Shown: positions 24,831 through 38,800 of the stretch, in pieces
Numbering within the stretch: the first letter of the stretch is position 1
Layout: each line of letters opens with the position of its first letter
The notes under the pieces: generated by a model
Seen by the model: only the letters and a program-made list of their open reading frames with translations
Databases searched by the model: none
Told to the model about the DNA's origin: nothing
DNA from: Lepisosteus oculatus
Taxonomy: Eukaryota; Chordata; Actinopteri; Semionotiformes; Lepisosteidae
Assembly: GCF_040954835.1 (NCBI RefSeq)
Contig: NC_090705.1
Location: 16,070,436-16,134,435 of the forward strand
Reading direction: 5' to 3'
DNA length: 64,000 nucleotides
Position numbers and translations under genes: made by a program

Positions 24831-27800
24831 TAATATTAAACACCATTCATATTCTCGACGGGCATGGAAAGTCAACTTCCCCCACCACACACACTCGACC
24901 CACCTGCCAGTACAGCATGCAGTCTCCAGTGTGCTCTCATTAATCTCCATTACCTTCATGATTGGGGTGTCAATTGGGGCCCTCTGACAAGCTGGTGGGC
25001 GTGTCTACACTGGGAGTCCTGACGGCAGATGGGTCACGTGGTGTAATTGAAGCGCAGGGAGCCCCAGCTGCTTGGAATCTGGGCCAAGTGGGAATGCCCT
25101 TGGACGATTTTGCCATTACATCATGCCTTGCCATTCTCCCTCAACCAATCAGGCCAGAGCATGGCATGCAATCTTGGTGACAGCAAATGGGAATGGAGAA
25201 ATATATTATGGAAAGCGGGGAAGTGAGGGAGAGCTACTCAGTAGATTTGTGCAGAACCTGGGAAAAACAAAAAAGCTAAACACATTAGGTACACCTGGAG
25301 CATGGCACCTCCATGGCACTTGTTTGACATGCACACTGGCCACAAGTTGTTTCGAGGAAGTCCTGATGCGTGGGGCGTGACGGTCCAGCGTGATAGGTGT
25401 GTGTGGCGGCCTGGCCAAGGCGAGACACAGAGCACAATGTGTCCAGAATAAGGAATAATTGCTTCCCTTTTTTGTGTGGCATCCACATTTGCTCACGACG
25501 AGGGTCGATCAAGGTTCTACCGCATTATCAGCGCCTTGGTATAGAACAGGAAAGGCAGCTGGACCAGCTGTTTCCTCTTGCAGGTGGAACTTCGGCACCA
25601 GAGCCAGAGGCCATCTTGCCAAAGGGCCTTCATTGACCTTTCGGCGTTAATCTGAAGATCAGATCACCTGGAAAAGATCTGTCCACATCACCGTTCCAGC
25701 GGGAACCTGAAAAAATCAAAGACATACATACTGTCTTATAGTGTAAAGGCCAATCCAGTTTAACAAGCAAACAAGAAAGCTTTCCTCGTCCCAATTTGCA
25801 TGTTAGCAAGCATCATGCCATAGTGGGCCAAATGGAATGAAACACGACAGAATTAAACCATTCCAAACTTGACAGAAATACCTAGGCACCAGTTTGCACA
25901 TGCAACATTTAAACAAGTGACGGCTGTTTTTGTCAATCTTTTATGGATTGTATCTCCACTATAGGAACTCTTAACTCTTTTTTGGCAGTAAATGACATGG
26001 GAGAGATTTTTAATGTCTCACTGTGGGGGTCTAGTCCCTTCCAGTGATATTGGCAAGATTCATGTATGAATTCCTGTGTTTTCTGTGGTTTAAGAATAAA
26101 AGCCATTTTTTTCCCTATTGAACACAAATTTTTATTTTCGTCTTAGATGCATGTTCTATCTTATAAATAAGAGATTCATACTTCAACCAAATGAAATATA
26201 TTTCAATACTTCATATTAGCATCAATTAAAGATTACACTTTTGACAAAAAATCCAGTGTCTGTTAGAGCAAGTGTGTTCTTTGCGTAAATGTAAAAAAAA
26301 ACAGGAAGTGGAACTGTTTATTTTAATATAAATATCCATTTTCTTACTTATGACATTGTCAATATCTTAAATTACACTCTTGAGATATTTTACAGAATAA
26401 ATAAGATTCTCCATCCTGGCTTATTCTTCTGTTACAAGTTATTATCGTTATCATCCACTGTCAACTTAGTTATATCTAGAAAAGTGCTACATGTGCTATG
26501 TATCTAGTTTTCTATTTGTGTGCAAACATAATACTGTTCATGTATTGTTCCTTAAATGTGTGATGGAAAAACATATTTTTGTTAAGAAACGTAAGATTAC
26601 AATGTAATGTCACCGAGTGAAAACAATAATTCGATTAGCGAAGTTAAATTACCTATAATATACAGAGGAAATAAGTTATGTAAAAATGTGCAAAATGTAC
26701 ATTTCACTTTTTTTAAAAAAAAGCGTTGACCGCACTTGTTTGTTTTAAAATATTTTTTCCACCCTTGTCATCAACTTGTTTCGTCGAATTGAAGGCAGGG
26801 AGTGCGAAACATCAATTGTGCACAGGGCTGTCTAAAGATAAATCGGTGGAGATTTAACTGTCTTTCGTCTCGTCTTACTCCTTTAAGAATCGTCTACGAA
26901 GATCCTCGCGTGAACCATCTCTCGGGTTACAAGCGATGCTCCTCCCAGCGCATACGAGAAAATTCTCGCTGCTGTGGTTGCTGTTGAGTACGGGAGGGAG
27001 TGGCTTAATTGGGCAGACAGCATAGATCCCGGCGGTCATGACCATGTTTTTACTGCTGAAATTTCACGTTATTTTCATAAGTACACGTGACATAAATCTG
27101 ATATATGTATAGTGATATTTATTCCCGCCTCTGGAACTGTGTGTTGACTGTGTTGGACAGACTCCAGCAATGAAGGGGGAGGAGAAAGCCCTGTCAATGA
27201 TTGACAAGAAATTACAAATACAGGCAAAAAGTAGTTTTAATATTAAAACGCATCTTCTTACACATATGAAATGTGTAAGATATACACATTTGACATCCAC
27301 TTTAGGCTAATAGTTGCATGACTGATCAATATAATTGATGTTTAAGATGTAAAAATATGGAATTCAAAAGGGTTTGCATTGAAATTGCACAATTGGAACA
27401 CAACACTTTCTGTTCTTCTTATATAGTGTACAGCTGAGCAGTATTTCAGTATTTTGGCAGATTGAAACTTAAAATCTGAAAGCAATCTTTGACTTTGCTT
27501 CAAATGACGTCACCAGGCTAATCTAAAAAAACAACTTACAGCTGGATTTGGACAATAAAACAATGACCTAAAATTAACCCAAATTACATGAAAAAAACAA
27601 TTAAATTCTATAGCTTTAAAGGTGGTGTTATTGTGAATTCACCATTTTCAAGCTTGTTTTATCTAACTCCATGAATATTTTCTCTTGTGTGCCTAGGCCG
27701 TCTCACCCTGAAGGATGCTGTTGCACATACAGAAGTGGACTCTCCTCATCCCCCAGTGAACTGTGGCCTGACCTGAGCACCATACAGCAGTCCCTGTGCA

Positions 27801-29369
27801 CACTGACCAGGGCAAGGGGCAGGAAAGTGCTGCACCAGGTGAATAAAGGGAGAACTTTAGGAAGACAGACACAAACCCAAAGCCAAACCCAAAGGGACCC
27901 AGGATCCTGCTCTTTCAAAGGTTGCCATGGGAACTTAATGAAATAAAAGTCAACATTTCATCATGATCTTATAGTCCAAAATCCAGCATATCCTACAGCA
28001 CTTTGTGACATGTTTCCATTTCAGATTTCATTTGACTATAGACTATATTAACTAACAGAACCATCATGCACTGCAATTTCCCTCACGGGATCAATAAAGT
28101 ATCTATCTATCCTTGTTTTCTGTTTTCCCCCATTAGACATCTTGTTTTCCTTGTCGTTATATCTTTTTTATTTTTATCCATTTTATACCAAAGAAGAAAG
28201 TGAATGAAAATGAATCAAATACTTTTGTTCTTCCTTTTGTATCTAGTTGGTAGAAGGTCAGGGGATTGTGGAAACATATTCTGGCAGGAACATTCATTTC
28301 TATATACTATATAAGAGTAATTCATGGAAATAGAGTAAAGTACACCACAACTCTAACTTTTGAGCAAGTCTGATGTTTGAAATACGAAATCTTCAATTAA
28401 ATAGTGTTTTTTTTCCCTCATCACCATTTACTGTATGTGTAACACGGCACACAGCAAAGTCTTCAGGTCATTATGAAATTCCGCCCTCTCACTACAAAGC
28501 TATTTTTGTATCTTAATTCTTTTGTTGGGTTTTCATGCCACTGAAGCTTGTCATTCATAGTCAGCATAGTAACATGGCAGCCAGAATCAGCATTACAGTG
28601 CAGTACAGGCTCGTTTAGCATGTCAGACCAACAAAGCTCATTCTTGTGTGTCAGCATCTCTCAATTGAGAGGCTGCAGTTGGAGTTTAATGCTGCTGTCA
28701 CATTACTTATGCAAAACAGTTTAACAACATATCCACTGAGAAAAAAAGCAGGCAATCAGTAATAGCATAATAATGATCAAGGCAAGGTGGTCTACAGTGA
28801 AAGGGCTGCTCTGCCAGATCATTAGTTTTTCATTGTACATTTGCAAATAAATAATAAAAGTAATTTTCAGTACTACAACAGCAAACGTAAAACAGCAGTG
28901 GATAATGTAAAGCCTTTAGGAAATAAAAATGATGTACTAAATAATCGCTCAGGTGTTCACCAGGGAAGAAATTGACAACACGCTTCAGGCTAAGGAAAGA
29001 CAGAGCTCTGTATTAAATAATATTAATATATAAGAAGCAGAAGGCTTAGAGATACTAGAAGCACTTAAGATTAAATAAGTTTCCAGGGGGTTCTGGTATT
29101 CCACCAATTGTACTTTAAGGAACAACAGATGCTCTTCCAACAGTCATTCAAATCAAGTTTAATGCTATGACTGGAAAATTGCTAATACAGCACCCTTCCC
29201 AAAAGTGGTGACAGAAGCGAATTATGTAATTGTATGTCAATAATTCTTACTTCTATTATTTACTTACTCTTACTCCGATTCTAATAAATATAAAGTTATG
29301 GAAACTATAATTTATAACTAAAGAAACAGGGATTGCCAACAATGATTTAGAAAAATGATGTCTTATTAT
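24831..29369. other. Intergenic stretch without recognised genes
   Basis: Mostly AT-rich. 24.95-25.7 kb and 26.8-27.05 kb are less AT-rich and hold short overlapping frames with no family signature. Near 28075-28115, CAATTTCCCTCACGGGATCAATAAAGTATC followed by TATCTATC is a typical fish LINE 3' terminus with its ATCT microsatellite tail; the body of that element is not recognisable. Confidence 0.6.
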
Positions 29370-30235
29370 GTAACTTGATAGAATTCTTTGAACCAGCAAC
29401 AACAGTAATAGCCATACACAGAGCATATGATATGGTAACTTACATTTTCAGAAAGCCTTTGATAAAGTAACATGTAAAAGATTATTTCTCAAACTGAAGG
29501 GTGTACACAATTTGAATAAAGCATGTGTTTGGGTTGAGATATGGCAGAAAACAGAGTACCATCTCAAACTCTGGAGTGGCTCAAACAGAAATTGTCAGTG
29601 ATGCGGCACAACTGGAATCTATATGAGGACCATTACTTTTCCTGGTTTATATCAGTAATCTAGATTCTTGTACAGTTAGCAAACCTGTCAGATTTGCCCA
29701 ATATACCGAGCAAGAGGATTAGCTAACTGCAGAAGCAACAGAAGAAATGCAGAATGATTTACATATAATTCAAGTCAGGACAAACGTTTGGCAGATGAAA
29801 GTTAGTGTAAATAAGTGCAGAGTCTTATATGCAGGTAGCTGAAACATATACAGTGAATAAAAGATGAGAGCTGTTTTTGCTGACATCAGTTTTCTCCTGA
29901 CCAGGAGCTGTCAACCTTGGGTCTGGACAAGTGCTGTGTCTTGTTCTATTCTCCAGTCTAGTTCTGAGTCGCAGGCAAATTTATTTCAATTTTCTGCTTC
30001 AGGTAGAAATTGTCACCATTTAATTTAGGTTCATGAAAGGATGTTTGAGGTTTGTGACTGGTATCAACCCTGAGTTTCAGAAATCCTCTCATTCAGATAT
30101 GTGGGGTGAAATTTAACAGAACTTAATGGAGAGAAAAGCTGAAGTTGTTGGAAACAATGTACTGTAGCTAGGGTATTGTTAAAATCAAGGACAGAGAGCA
30201 GAAAATGTGCAGATCAATTAGCTCTGGTGATTAAT

Positions 30236-30560
30236 TAAAGGCCTGGGTGGAATGAAAACCAGCAGGCACATCGACCCGTTGGGACCAGGGTTGAGAAACG
30301 CTGATCTAGACAAAAGATCAATTACAAAGGTGCATGGAATGTTATATTTAGTTAACAGTGTAGAATTTAAATCAAGGATTGTCGTGTTAAAAATTGGCTA
30401 ATGCACTAGTAAGATCTCACTTAGAATATTGTGCACAGCAGGGGTCTCAGACTTGGCTCCTGGTGTTGTCTGGTTTATGTTCCACTCACAACCTCAGTTA
30501 CAGTTGGTCTAATAACTTCATAACCGTAACATTTCTAATCAGGTTCTCATTAATGATTAA
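30236..30560. repeat. hAT-like MITE ends inside the LINE
   Basis: GGTGGAATGAAAACCAGCAG and GGGACCAGGGTTGAGAAACG (30248-30302) form the reverse end, and GCAGGGGTCTCAGACTTGGC with TTATGTTCCACTC (30437-30486) the forward end, of the common fish pattern 'caggggtctccaa...ctgg'. They may be two elements or two ends of one. Confidence 0.5.
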
Positions 30561-31814
30561 TTAGTGATTAATAGGTAAAACTACCTTTAATAAAATGAAC
30601 CATCTTGTGCAACAAAACTGTGAAAGACAAATCTTATGCTTTGTGTAGGTAAATTTGTTTTGGTTTGGTTGTCTTTTACATCTAAGTATTTTTTCTAAGA
30701 CACATAAATAAGAACAAAATATGGTGTATGTGCTGCATCTTGAGGAATGTGCTTTCATTTTTGTCAGCTATTTTTTATCACTTTCTCATACTCATTTCCC
30801 TATTGTGAAATTTAATGTGATGAATATTATGATATGTCATTTTTTGTTTTGCTGATATTACTTTAACCTCGGTCCATCCTGCTAAAAAGGCTTCTGTAAT
30901 GATTCCCCCCAAAAAATGAAAGACAGGAAATGAAATGGGGAACCATATCAGCGTTACACATCTTCGACGATCGAGGAATATTTTTTTTAGATCACCACAT
31001 GGAGCGCAGTTGAGCCAAACTCTCACTAAAAGTCTTCGCAAAATACCGTGCCTGCAGCAACGATTCATCATTGTAGCAGTTGGTTTTGTTCCCATATTTT
31101 TAAAACAGGTTAGTTAAAATAAGCAGGCTGTTATTCTCCTAAGATTTACATTTAATGCTATCTTGGTAACAATAATTTCAATAACTTTTCATATGCATAA
31201 ATCTATGAAAGGATATTTTATTTTATATTATTATTTTGTTTTGATCAACTAAAAAAAATCATGTTGTCATTTATGTGATTACAGTAGACAGGGGTTTAGA
31301 GATAATATGGTTCTCTAAAATGTTGTGAGTTTTATAGAGGCTTGTACTTCAACAGTGTAAACCTAGGTTTCATTACCATTAATGACACAAGGACCCTGGG
31401 CACCCTGTCAGCTGTGCCACAGTCTCAGAGCTTTAATCAGAAGTATAGGAACCGCAGGGAGCTGTGTAAGCACTACAGAGGCAGGAACCATGTCTTTATT
31501 AACAGTACAGGGGCTCCAGGGCTCTGTAGAGTCCCCTGGGGTGCTTTTCATAATACAATAGTACCTCTTGTTGCCTGTTAACTCTGTAGTGAATGAGAAT
31601 TTTATGGTTGTTATCTTTAGTGAGGAAGTACTTATTTTGTATACCAACAGGGCTAAAGGGAAGCGTGTTTAGAATTCAGATTCTAATCTGTATTTAGTAT
31701 TCTTTACACAAAGGGTTGTGGTGTCTGGAACAAGCCACCCAGCCAAATCGTCAGAGCTGATATTATTGCATTAAAGACTAAAAGACGGTTCAGAGAACAT
31801 GTTAGGGCTGTGAA

Positions 31815-32220
31815 GATTAAAGATTCCCCGAAGCCCATAGTTTCTCATTTCACCTCAGACGGCCTAGATCACACTGATCTATCTGTCTCTGTTCTCAAAG
31901 AAGGGTTTCTCAACTCCAATAGCAGGAAGACTACAGAAACGAAACTCATCCTGACACTAGGCTCACACCTTCTCCCTTCTCTCAATGAGCGACTTATTTT
32001 CATGTAATCTTTACACCTCTCTTCACACCTCTCCACTTTGCACTTCCCGAGTGGCCTCTCCCCTCTCCCAGCTTTTGTTCTCCTGTGCTATTTCATCTTT
32101 GCTGTCTGCCCTGTCTTTCTCACACCCGAAGAAGGCTTCACAGCCGAAGTGTTGTGTTTTCTCTCTTCTCTTTTCAGCATGGAATAAGCCTATTTCTTGT
32201 TCCTTTGCATCTTTTAATAC
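31815..32220 (+). repeat. dispersed repeat E, copy 2, in a pyrimidine-rich insert
   Basis: Contains CACACCCGAAGAAGGCTTCA, GCCGAAGTGTTGTG and TCTTTTCAGCATGGAATAAG, matching 11081-11165. It is preceded by about 200 bases of C/T-rich sequence. It interrupts the LINE between its C-terminal coding text and its 3' tail. Confidence 0.65.
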
Positions 32221-32689
32221 GTGCTTGTATGAGATGTTCAGATCAATTAGTTAGCAGCAATCAAATGAGCTAGATGGGCCATATGGCCTCCTTTCATGTG
32301 TAACCCTCCTAAAAGCTTTAATGATTTTCATGGTGTTATTTTTTGCAGCACTTGTTTTAAAATCTGCAGTGACTGGTACACTCTGTGATCAGACAGTTGA
32401 GTTCTCTCCCTTTCATTTCCACACACGGCCTTCCTAGTTCCAGCTGTCTCTTCTCTAGCTCACATGATGGTGACTCTGATCACATAATGTCATGTTTCCT
32501 CCTCAGAGTTCAGAAAACCTGTTAATCCCAAACTGAAAAATGCACATTTAAAATATTGCAAATATACTAAGTAAAGAACTGACCTAAGAATCACTACATA
32601 ATATATTTCATGCAGTTATCAGCATATCTTAGTTAGCTCTGGAAAATATGCAGCATTTTAATCTCTGAATTTTTTTTACAATTTTTATA

Positions 32690-33125
32690 TTTTCTGTCAG
32701 TACCTTAAAGGCTCATTTAGAACACTGCGCATTCTTTTGGTCTCATTTAAATTACTGAATGACAGTATTCTAAATGAGGCCTTACAAGTTCCTTATACAA
32801 TTTTCACATAACAGCCTTTGATTTACATTTCGCACTTTTAACTTTTGTATATATCCTAGCAATTTGTTTGTCTTTTTAATGCCTTCCCCACATTTTCTGG
32901 TAAATGTAAGCAATGTTGCAACATAAACATCTAAATCTTTATTATTCACTACCTGCATGCTTTACCCTGCACTTATTTACAGGGTCATATGCTAGGTTCT
33001 TGACCCAGTCGTGAATTTTGTCTAAATCTTTTTTAGATTTATTTGCTGCTTTTATAGTGTTAGCTAATCCTGTACTTTGTTATCATCTGTAAACCTGGCT
33101 ACTTCTTACATAACAAAAATACATT
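32690..33125 (-). mobile_element. LINE RT fragment, inverted
   Basis: On the minus strand: EVARFTDDNKVQD (the catalytic FADD box degraded to FTDD), LDKIHDWVKNLAYDPVNKCR, then VRPHLEYC near 32780. This is the same family as 29370-32320, but in the opposite orientation and directly beside it. Several stops. Confidence 0.75.
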
Positions 33126-33342
33126 AAAGGAAACCTCCTCTTCACTGAAAACATACTTTCAATACTAACCAATGTTACTTGCAAAGGACAGCAAGAATAA
33201 ACTTGTTAGAACAATAACTGAGCCACAAATATTAAGAAAGTGAAAAAGCTTAGGTTACAGTATTCTTAAACAACAGTCCTGGTTTTCCAAGATGTGGACA
33301 TCAAAGAAAGATGATGGGTCTCATCAATAATCATAATAATAA

Positions 33343-33900
33343 TTATAATAATAATACATATAGATTTGGAAGTCTGATAGGAAGCCAGGACAGGAGTAAT
33401 GTAATCACTTGCATGCAACCTGGACAGGATTCTGGTTGCTGAATTTGGACATACTGAAGTTTGTTTAGTGTAGAGTTAGATACCCCAGAATGTAGGGTGT
33501 TGCAATAATCAATCCTGAAAAAGACAAATGAGTTAAATAGCATTTCAGCCACACTCAAGAGATAATGTAGGACACAATCTGGTGATATTTCCTAAATTAA
33601 AGTGATGTTTTTACAGTATTTTGCATATGTAGGTCAAATGTCAATCCTGGATCAAATATCACCCCCAAGTTCTTCAGTTTAGACTGAAATCAATACCATC
33701 CACAGTTGGTGTTAGTGCATTGGCTTTACATACAGTTTATGGGAGGTGTTGAAAAGCATGCCTTCAGTCTTGTCGCAGTTTAAGTGAAGGAAGTTTTGAG
33801 TCATCATCAAATGTTTGAGTCATCATGGTTTTTGTCAGAGATGCATTTAGAGAGTGCAGAAACAGCCACTTCAGTATCAGGTTTAGTATGGACATAGATT
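33343..33900 (-). mobile_element. L2-type LINE RT C-terminal remnant
   Basis: The minus-strand frame 33558-33343 reads LSVAEMLFNSFVFFRIDYCN then LHSGVSNSTLNKLQYVQ, matching the L2 pattern DAEKLVHAFVTSRLDYCNAL...LQLVQNAAAR. Upstream (33600-33800) there is LKNLGVIFDP-like text. This family is distinct from the other LINEs in the window. Inactive. Confidence 0.75.
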
Positions 33901-35574
33901 TGTATGGATAGTAGGGACATAGTATGGATCATCAGCATAGAAATGATCATTCAGACCATGCAATCATAATAGCTGATAAAGTGTGTACATGAAATAACTA
34001 AATAGTAGTTTTAAATGGCAGTTTAAAGCCCTTTATTTTTACCAGTCATTGCGTACTGACTCAACTGCAGCTTTCAACATCAGATCTTTCTTTGGAGTAA
34101 ACCATAAGGACAAATCAGGTATGCAAATAACAGAATGGTATGAAATCAGGAAATTAGAAAAACTGTTGCTGCATTTCATATTGACTGAAAAAAGATTACT
34201 GCTAAGGATATGAGCTTTTAGAATACAGTTTAAAGAAATCTTCTGGATTTTCCACAAGCTCTGTGTAAAGGACACAGTACCAGTTAATAACATGGTTTAG
34301 AGCAGCAACTAATACACATTGTTTCACTACACACATTGTTGAAACAAGGATGTGCTTCATATGACCCAGCCTTTCAAACAGCAAGTGAGCATTGAAACAT
34401 TGTGTGTTTGTTCATGAGCACTACCTGGTTTAATACTGACTGGCTCTAGAAACTGAAATGGCCTAGAAAGGCCATTAGGGTATGGTCCAACTGGAAAAAC
34501 CATACAAATCACATACTTCCAATGAACAAACATGGCAGTCATTTCAAGAATTTAATCCTATCAGAGTTCTCCCTGTAATCCCATTACTTGATTAGGGAAG
34601 AGAAGAAAGCAGGAAGAGCCATCATAATCCTCCTTTTAAAGATATGGCAAAACATAAAGCAAATTCCCATTTGCATTGGCAGATTCAATTTTCTCTGCAT
34701 ATTATTTTCTTAAATGGGCAGCAAAGTGGTTTGGGTATTAGTGCCTTCCAGCACTGGTGTCTGGGGTTCAGTTTTGGACAGAGATGGCTTTTATGTGGAA
34801 TTTGTATGTTGTCTATATGTTATTGTTTTTGCGCAAGCTCAGTCCTTATGCTTCCTTTGGGCTGGCTTTCTGATGCAGAAGGATGTTATGTTCTTATAGA
34901 CATTACTGATAGGTGCTGCAGCGCTTACAGAAAAGTGGTTCATCATGAAGACTACCAGTACATTCCAGACAGAGCACTTATAGCTTTGTGAAATTACAGG
35001 TGAACATTATGCAATGGGATGCACGCGTATCTTAGCAAATGTTATCATCAAGTGCTAGAACAGAAGATTCTAAAAGTCTCTCAACTGTCTTAGAACGGTT
35101 TTGTGTGTGCGCCCTCATTCAAGCCCCGCAGTGAATTATGGGAAGGCAGCCGCTTGAGGCTGCAGTCTGTCGCCACACAGGGTCCCCTGGGAATTTCCTG
35201 CACATACTCTTACAGCATGATTGGGGTGTTCACATTAACAACCGCGCCAGCTGTGCCAAATTATCTTAACGTATGACAGTGGAAGAGGACTCATTTCAAA
35301 GTATATCCGGCAGCGTTTATACTAGAAAAACTCACCCATATGATCCCAAGTACTTGTATATAAGCATCTGAGACTTATTCTATTTTATCCTCTCTGGAAT
35401 CTTCTTCTCTTAAAATCAGCCAAAATCTTGTCCCTGCTGCCACTTATCAACATATCTTGAATAGGCAGTGACAAGTGAGTAAATTATTTTCCTTCTTCAT
35501 TGCTCAACTAGTACCACAAACAACCATGAAGGAAACAAAAATGCACAGCATTTCTGATCTGACATTTGGAAAGG
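33901..35574. other. Intergenic stretch before nutf2
   Basis: AT-rich, with one SINE piece at 34715-34850. 35100-35230 is somewhat GC-richer. I see no gene. Confidence 0.6.
34715..34850 (+). repeat. tRNA-SINE family C, 5' part
   Basis: Degraded tRNA-like head (GGGCAGCAAAGTGGTTTGGG, B-box-like GGTTCAGTTTTGGAC at 34764-34778), followed by the start of the SINE body (GGAATTTGTATGTTGTC). Compare 40953-41254. Confidence 0.6.
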
Positions 35575-35580
35575 TTTATT
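35575..35580 (-). terminator. nutf2: nutf2 polyadenylation signal
   Basis: AATAAA on the minus strand, 123 bases beyond the nutf2 stop codon. It gives a short 3' UTR. Confidence 0.65.
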
Positions 35581-35702
35581 TAAAGTATTTTCTAAAGAAT
35601 TACAAAAGTAACAAGTTTTGTGTTTGATATGTACAGAACTCTGGTGCCATCCTGCAACTTGTATGTTAATATTTGCAAGAAAATAAAGTTGAAAAACTTT
35701 AA

Positions 35703-35819
35703 CTAGCATCCAAAATTATGCAGTGCTAGTCTGAACATGTCATTACTGCAGATCCATTTGTTATCAATATTCTTCAGGAGAAACAGCTGGTGAAACCCCA
35801 TCACAGGATCATCATCCAC
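35703..35819 (-). CDS. nutf2: nutf2 coding exon 4 with stop
   Basis: 39 codons including TAG (35705-35703), after acceptor CATTTGTAG. It reads [19 protein letters not shown] then [19 protein letters not shown]. The extra C-terminal Cys after FG is unlike human. Confidence 0.95.
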   Translation of the reverse strand: MDDDPVMGFHQLFLLKNIDNKWICSNDMFRLALHNFGC

Positions 35820-38800
35820 CTACAAATGACAAAAAAACAGCACTGAAAGCACAAACACCCACAGCCCATAAAGTTTATTTAATAAAATTAAGTGTCCTCA
35901 ATGTCCTGCTACACGCAGAACAGGCAGCAGTATCAATGTCTTTAATGTCCTAGAAAGACAGATCTAGTCACTATATACATGTACAAAAACTTTTTATATT
36001 TTCCTACTCTAAAAATGATCACAATACAATGTTATAAAACGTAGGGCTTGTTATTTAAGGCTAAAAGGGGTCCCCCTCACCTTTGTAACTTCTCATTTCA
36101 TTTATAAGTCCCAAAGTTCATGCATTTCAAAAGGCACTAACTGATCATGCTACTTAAACCAAATACACATCAGTCACTGCAATACACACCAGATGCTTTA
36201 ATCTTAAAACTGCTCTAAACCGCCCAATGAAAGTTGGTGTATTTGTTTTAACTGCAGCCAATTGTTGTGAAAACATTTGGAAATTACATGAATTTTGCAG
36301 CAAATCAAATCGTTTAAAAGCAAAGAAGCCCATAGAATAGAATTTTGAAGTTTTAAAGAAACAAAACCATTCACAAAAAAAGTGAAGAGACCAGGCAAAA
36401 CCTGACGGTCTTACACAATTCCTGGACAGCCAATGAGCCTAACCAGAGTGTAACCTACTGAGTTTGAGACTTGGCTTAAAAAGATTTAATTGTGATTTTC
36501 TGAAATAATCTCTATTCCACCAGTCAAGCTATAGACATGCCACTGTGTAGAGCCCTAGAGCAGCCAGACAGCTGTATTTATACAGTCTGGCGAGAGTGGA
36601 TCCCCAACTCAAAGTTTCTTAAAAGTGGAACTATCCTTGTGCATGGAAGGGAGATGAGGGTGATCCCCAAAAGTACTGTTCAAGATGAGTTGCGTCGAGT
36701 TGCAGTTATACTGTAAGTGTGATAATTTCAAGCACTTTAGGCAACTGACCCACAGTTTGTGAAACATTCCTGAGCTGGTTGCCTCAGGATTTAATAACAA
36801 GGCTGCTGGCAAAACAAGTCAATGTACCAATCTCACAAAACTTGTCGAACTAGCGCAGATTTCAAGAAATCACAAGATGTGGACTTTGAAACAGAAAAAA
36901 ACAGTTATGGTGCAATCAAGCCACATATGAAACTTCTGGATTTAAATAAAGAAAAAAAATGAGAAACCAACTGTCAAACAATCTGAAGCTATCTGAGTAT
37001 TTCCCAAAGTTGGAAAACATGTCAGAACAGAATATATATATTGAATATATAATATAATATATATAATATTGAGGAAAAAGAATGGGCAGATACTACATCA
37101 TTACACAATACCAGGAGAGTCAAAAACTCAAAGATATTTTGCTTAATTAATCATCTAAACCTGTGTCCTTTCCTAATAAATATTCCAAGACTATACATTA
37201 ACTTCTATAGTGTTGAAGAGGAGCAGCACAATAAGTCTGCAGTTTCATTGCTGGGTTCCTGAAAAGCTGCAGGTCTTGGACAGACCCAGTTTCTTGGGAT
37301 GTCTTTTTCAGATACTGGGAATTATTCTATTTTTATGCATTGTTTCCTAAGAAATTCACTGCAGAGAAGCCTCTTTACACGGATTTGTGGCAGAGAATCG
37401 CAGCTGAACTTCAGCATTAAAGCACTGCTGCATTTAATCACTTAGATAGGTTGGTACAGGCCAAAAAACGTCTATTACCACCGTCACCCAAACCCCCCAA
37501 AAAAAAGAAAAAGATTTTGTACAAAGTACACAGATCCTTCGACATCAGCATTAGATGCACTGAAGTTTTCCAGCTTTTCAAATCAGATACATGATTTTCC
37601 ATTCCCCTAAACAGTGCGATTTCAGCACCCAATTAAATCTGGTAAACGATTCCCCAGGTGAGCACGCCCGCGACCCTCACCTTCAGCTGCCCCACCACCA
37701 TGCTGATGACGCAGCTGTCGGGGGTCGGCTGGTGATCCTGCGCGGTTATGCTGTGCTGGATCTTCTGAAATGGCAGATTCTGGGGGGAGAAAGGCCAGAA
37801 GCAGGTTGGGAGGTCCGGTTAGGTGTTACAAAATCAAATGACATTCTTGGTCGCACTCAACCAGAAAGATTCCAGCCGCTGGACGGTAGAACAGGCCAAG
37901 CTGGGTGTGCGAGACTGCAACATCTCCGCTTTGTGTAACGCACCCTGTCCTGCTAAAGGATTTCTTTGCCCTTTACAACGAGACATCTGGCTCATACAAA
38001 TACTCATTTCTTTTTGTTATTCTTAAAAAAAAAACCCATAGATCTCTATCAAGGCTGCAAGATGACCTCTGGAACATTTGTGGAATCAACAGGGCCAAGT
38101 GCTCTGCATCAGTCTCTACCTCATTTTCTACACAATCAGTACACGCCAATTTCAGAGAGGGCGACAAGGTATTCATGATCGTGTATAAAACAGGGTGGTC
38201 TAGCTCCTAGATGTACAATTACACTTTAAAATTACTTTTACAAAGGGGAAATTAAATTCCCCCATCTGCACCATTATTCTGTCCTAAAAGGTGCAGATGA
38301 CTGGTCAGATTTACAGTACCACATGAGAACAGCTGATCAGAAGAGCAACAACTTTTCCCTCCCGATTATGAAGTTTGAACACGACCATTCCGCCCCGTGT
38401 TAAATAAACGCCAACCCTAAGCACTGCAGGAATTACAAAAAGAGGGGCACAGCACAATCTGGCACATACAGGTAACAGTTGCTCCAATATACATCTGATT
38501 TCAGAAATCAGATTTTCAACTTGGGTTTTAAAGAACTAATTCATACTTACAGTCAGTTTTTCCATAATGGCATTCTTGCCTTGAAAGCCTTGTCCTTCCC
38601 ACGTCAAACAGGAGGCGTCCGTCTAGGACGAAAAGACAAACAGCTCCAGAAAGAATAAGCAGAACTTCAGGAAAAAGGACGGAATTCCCAATTAACTAAG
38701 ATACACTTCGCTGAGGTCATTCCCTTTGTAACCAAAGGACAATCTTGGACAACCGCTTAGAAAAATCAGAGACGACTTGGAGGAATGATCATCTTATTTA

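Larger units (their letters stand above)
29370..32320 (+). mobile_element. LINE ORF2 remnant broken by nested insertions
   Basis: Plus-strand fragments appear in the correct order for one LINE. 29440-29480 has FRKAFDKV-like text. 29640-29710 has LVYISNLDSCTVSKPVRFAQ, where the catalytic FADD is degraded to FAQY. 29790-29840 has WQMKVSVNKCRVLYAG. 30345-30435 has VEFKSRIVVLK and RSHLEYCAQ-like text. 31710-31760 has FTQRVV...SGTSHPAK, the C-terminus. 32237-32310 has the 3' tail (AATGAGCTAGATGGGCCATA TGGCCTCC). The gaps are filled by foreign DNA: about 29860-30310 and 30438-30560 with hAT-like MITE ends, and about 31815-32220 with repeat E. Inactive. Confidence 0.75.

Noticed and set aside
6183-35574. 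RBFA or TXNL4A, which neighbour ADNP2 in mammals
   Set aside because: I looked for their conserved text on both strands and found none. They are probably left of the window or elsewhere.
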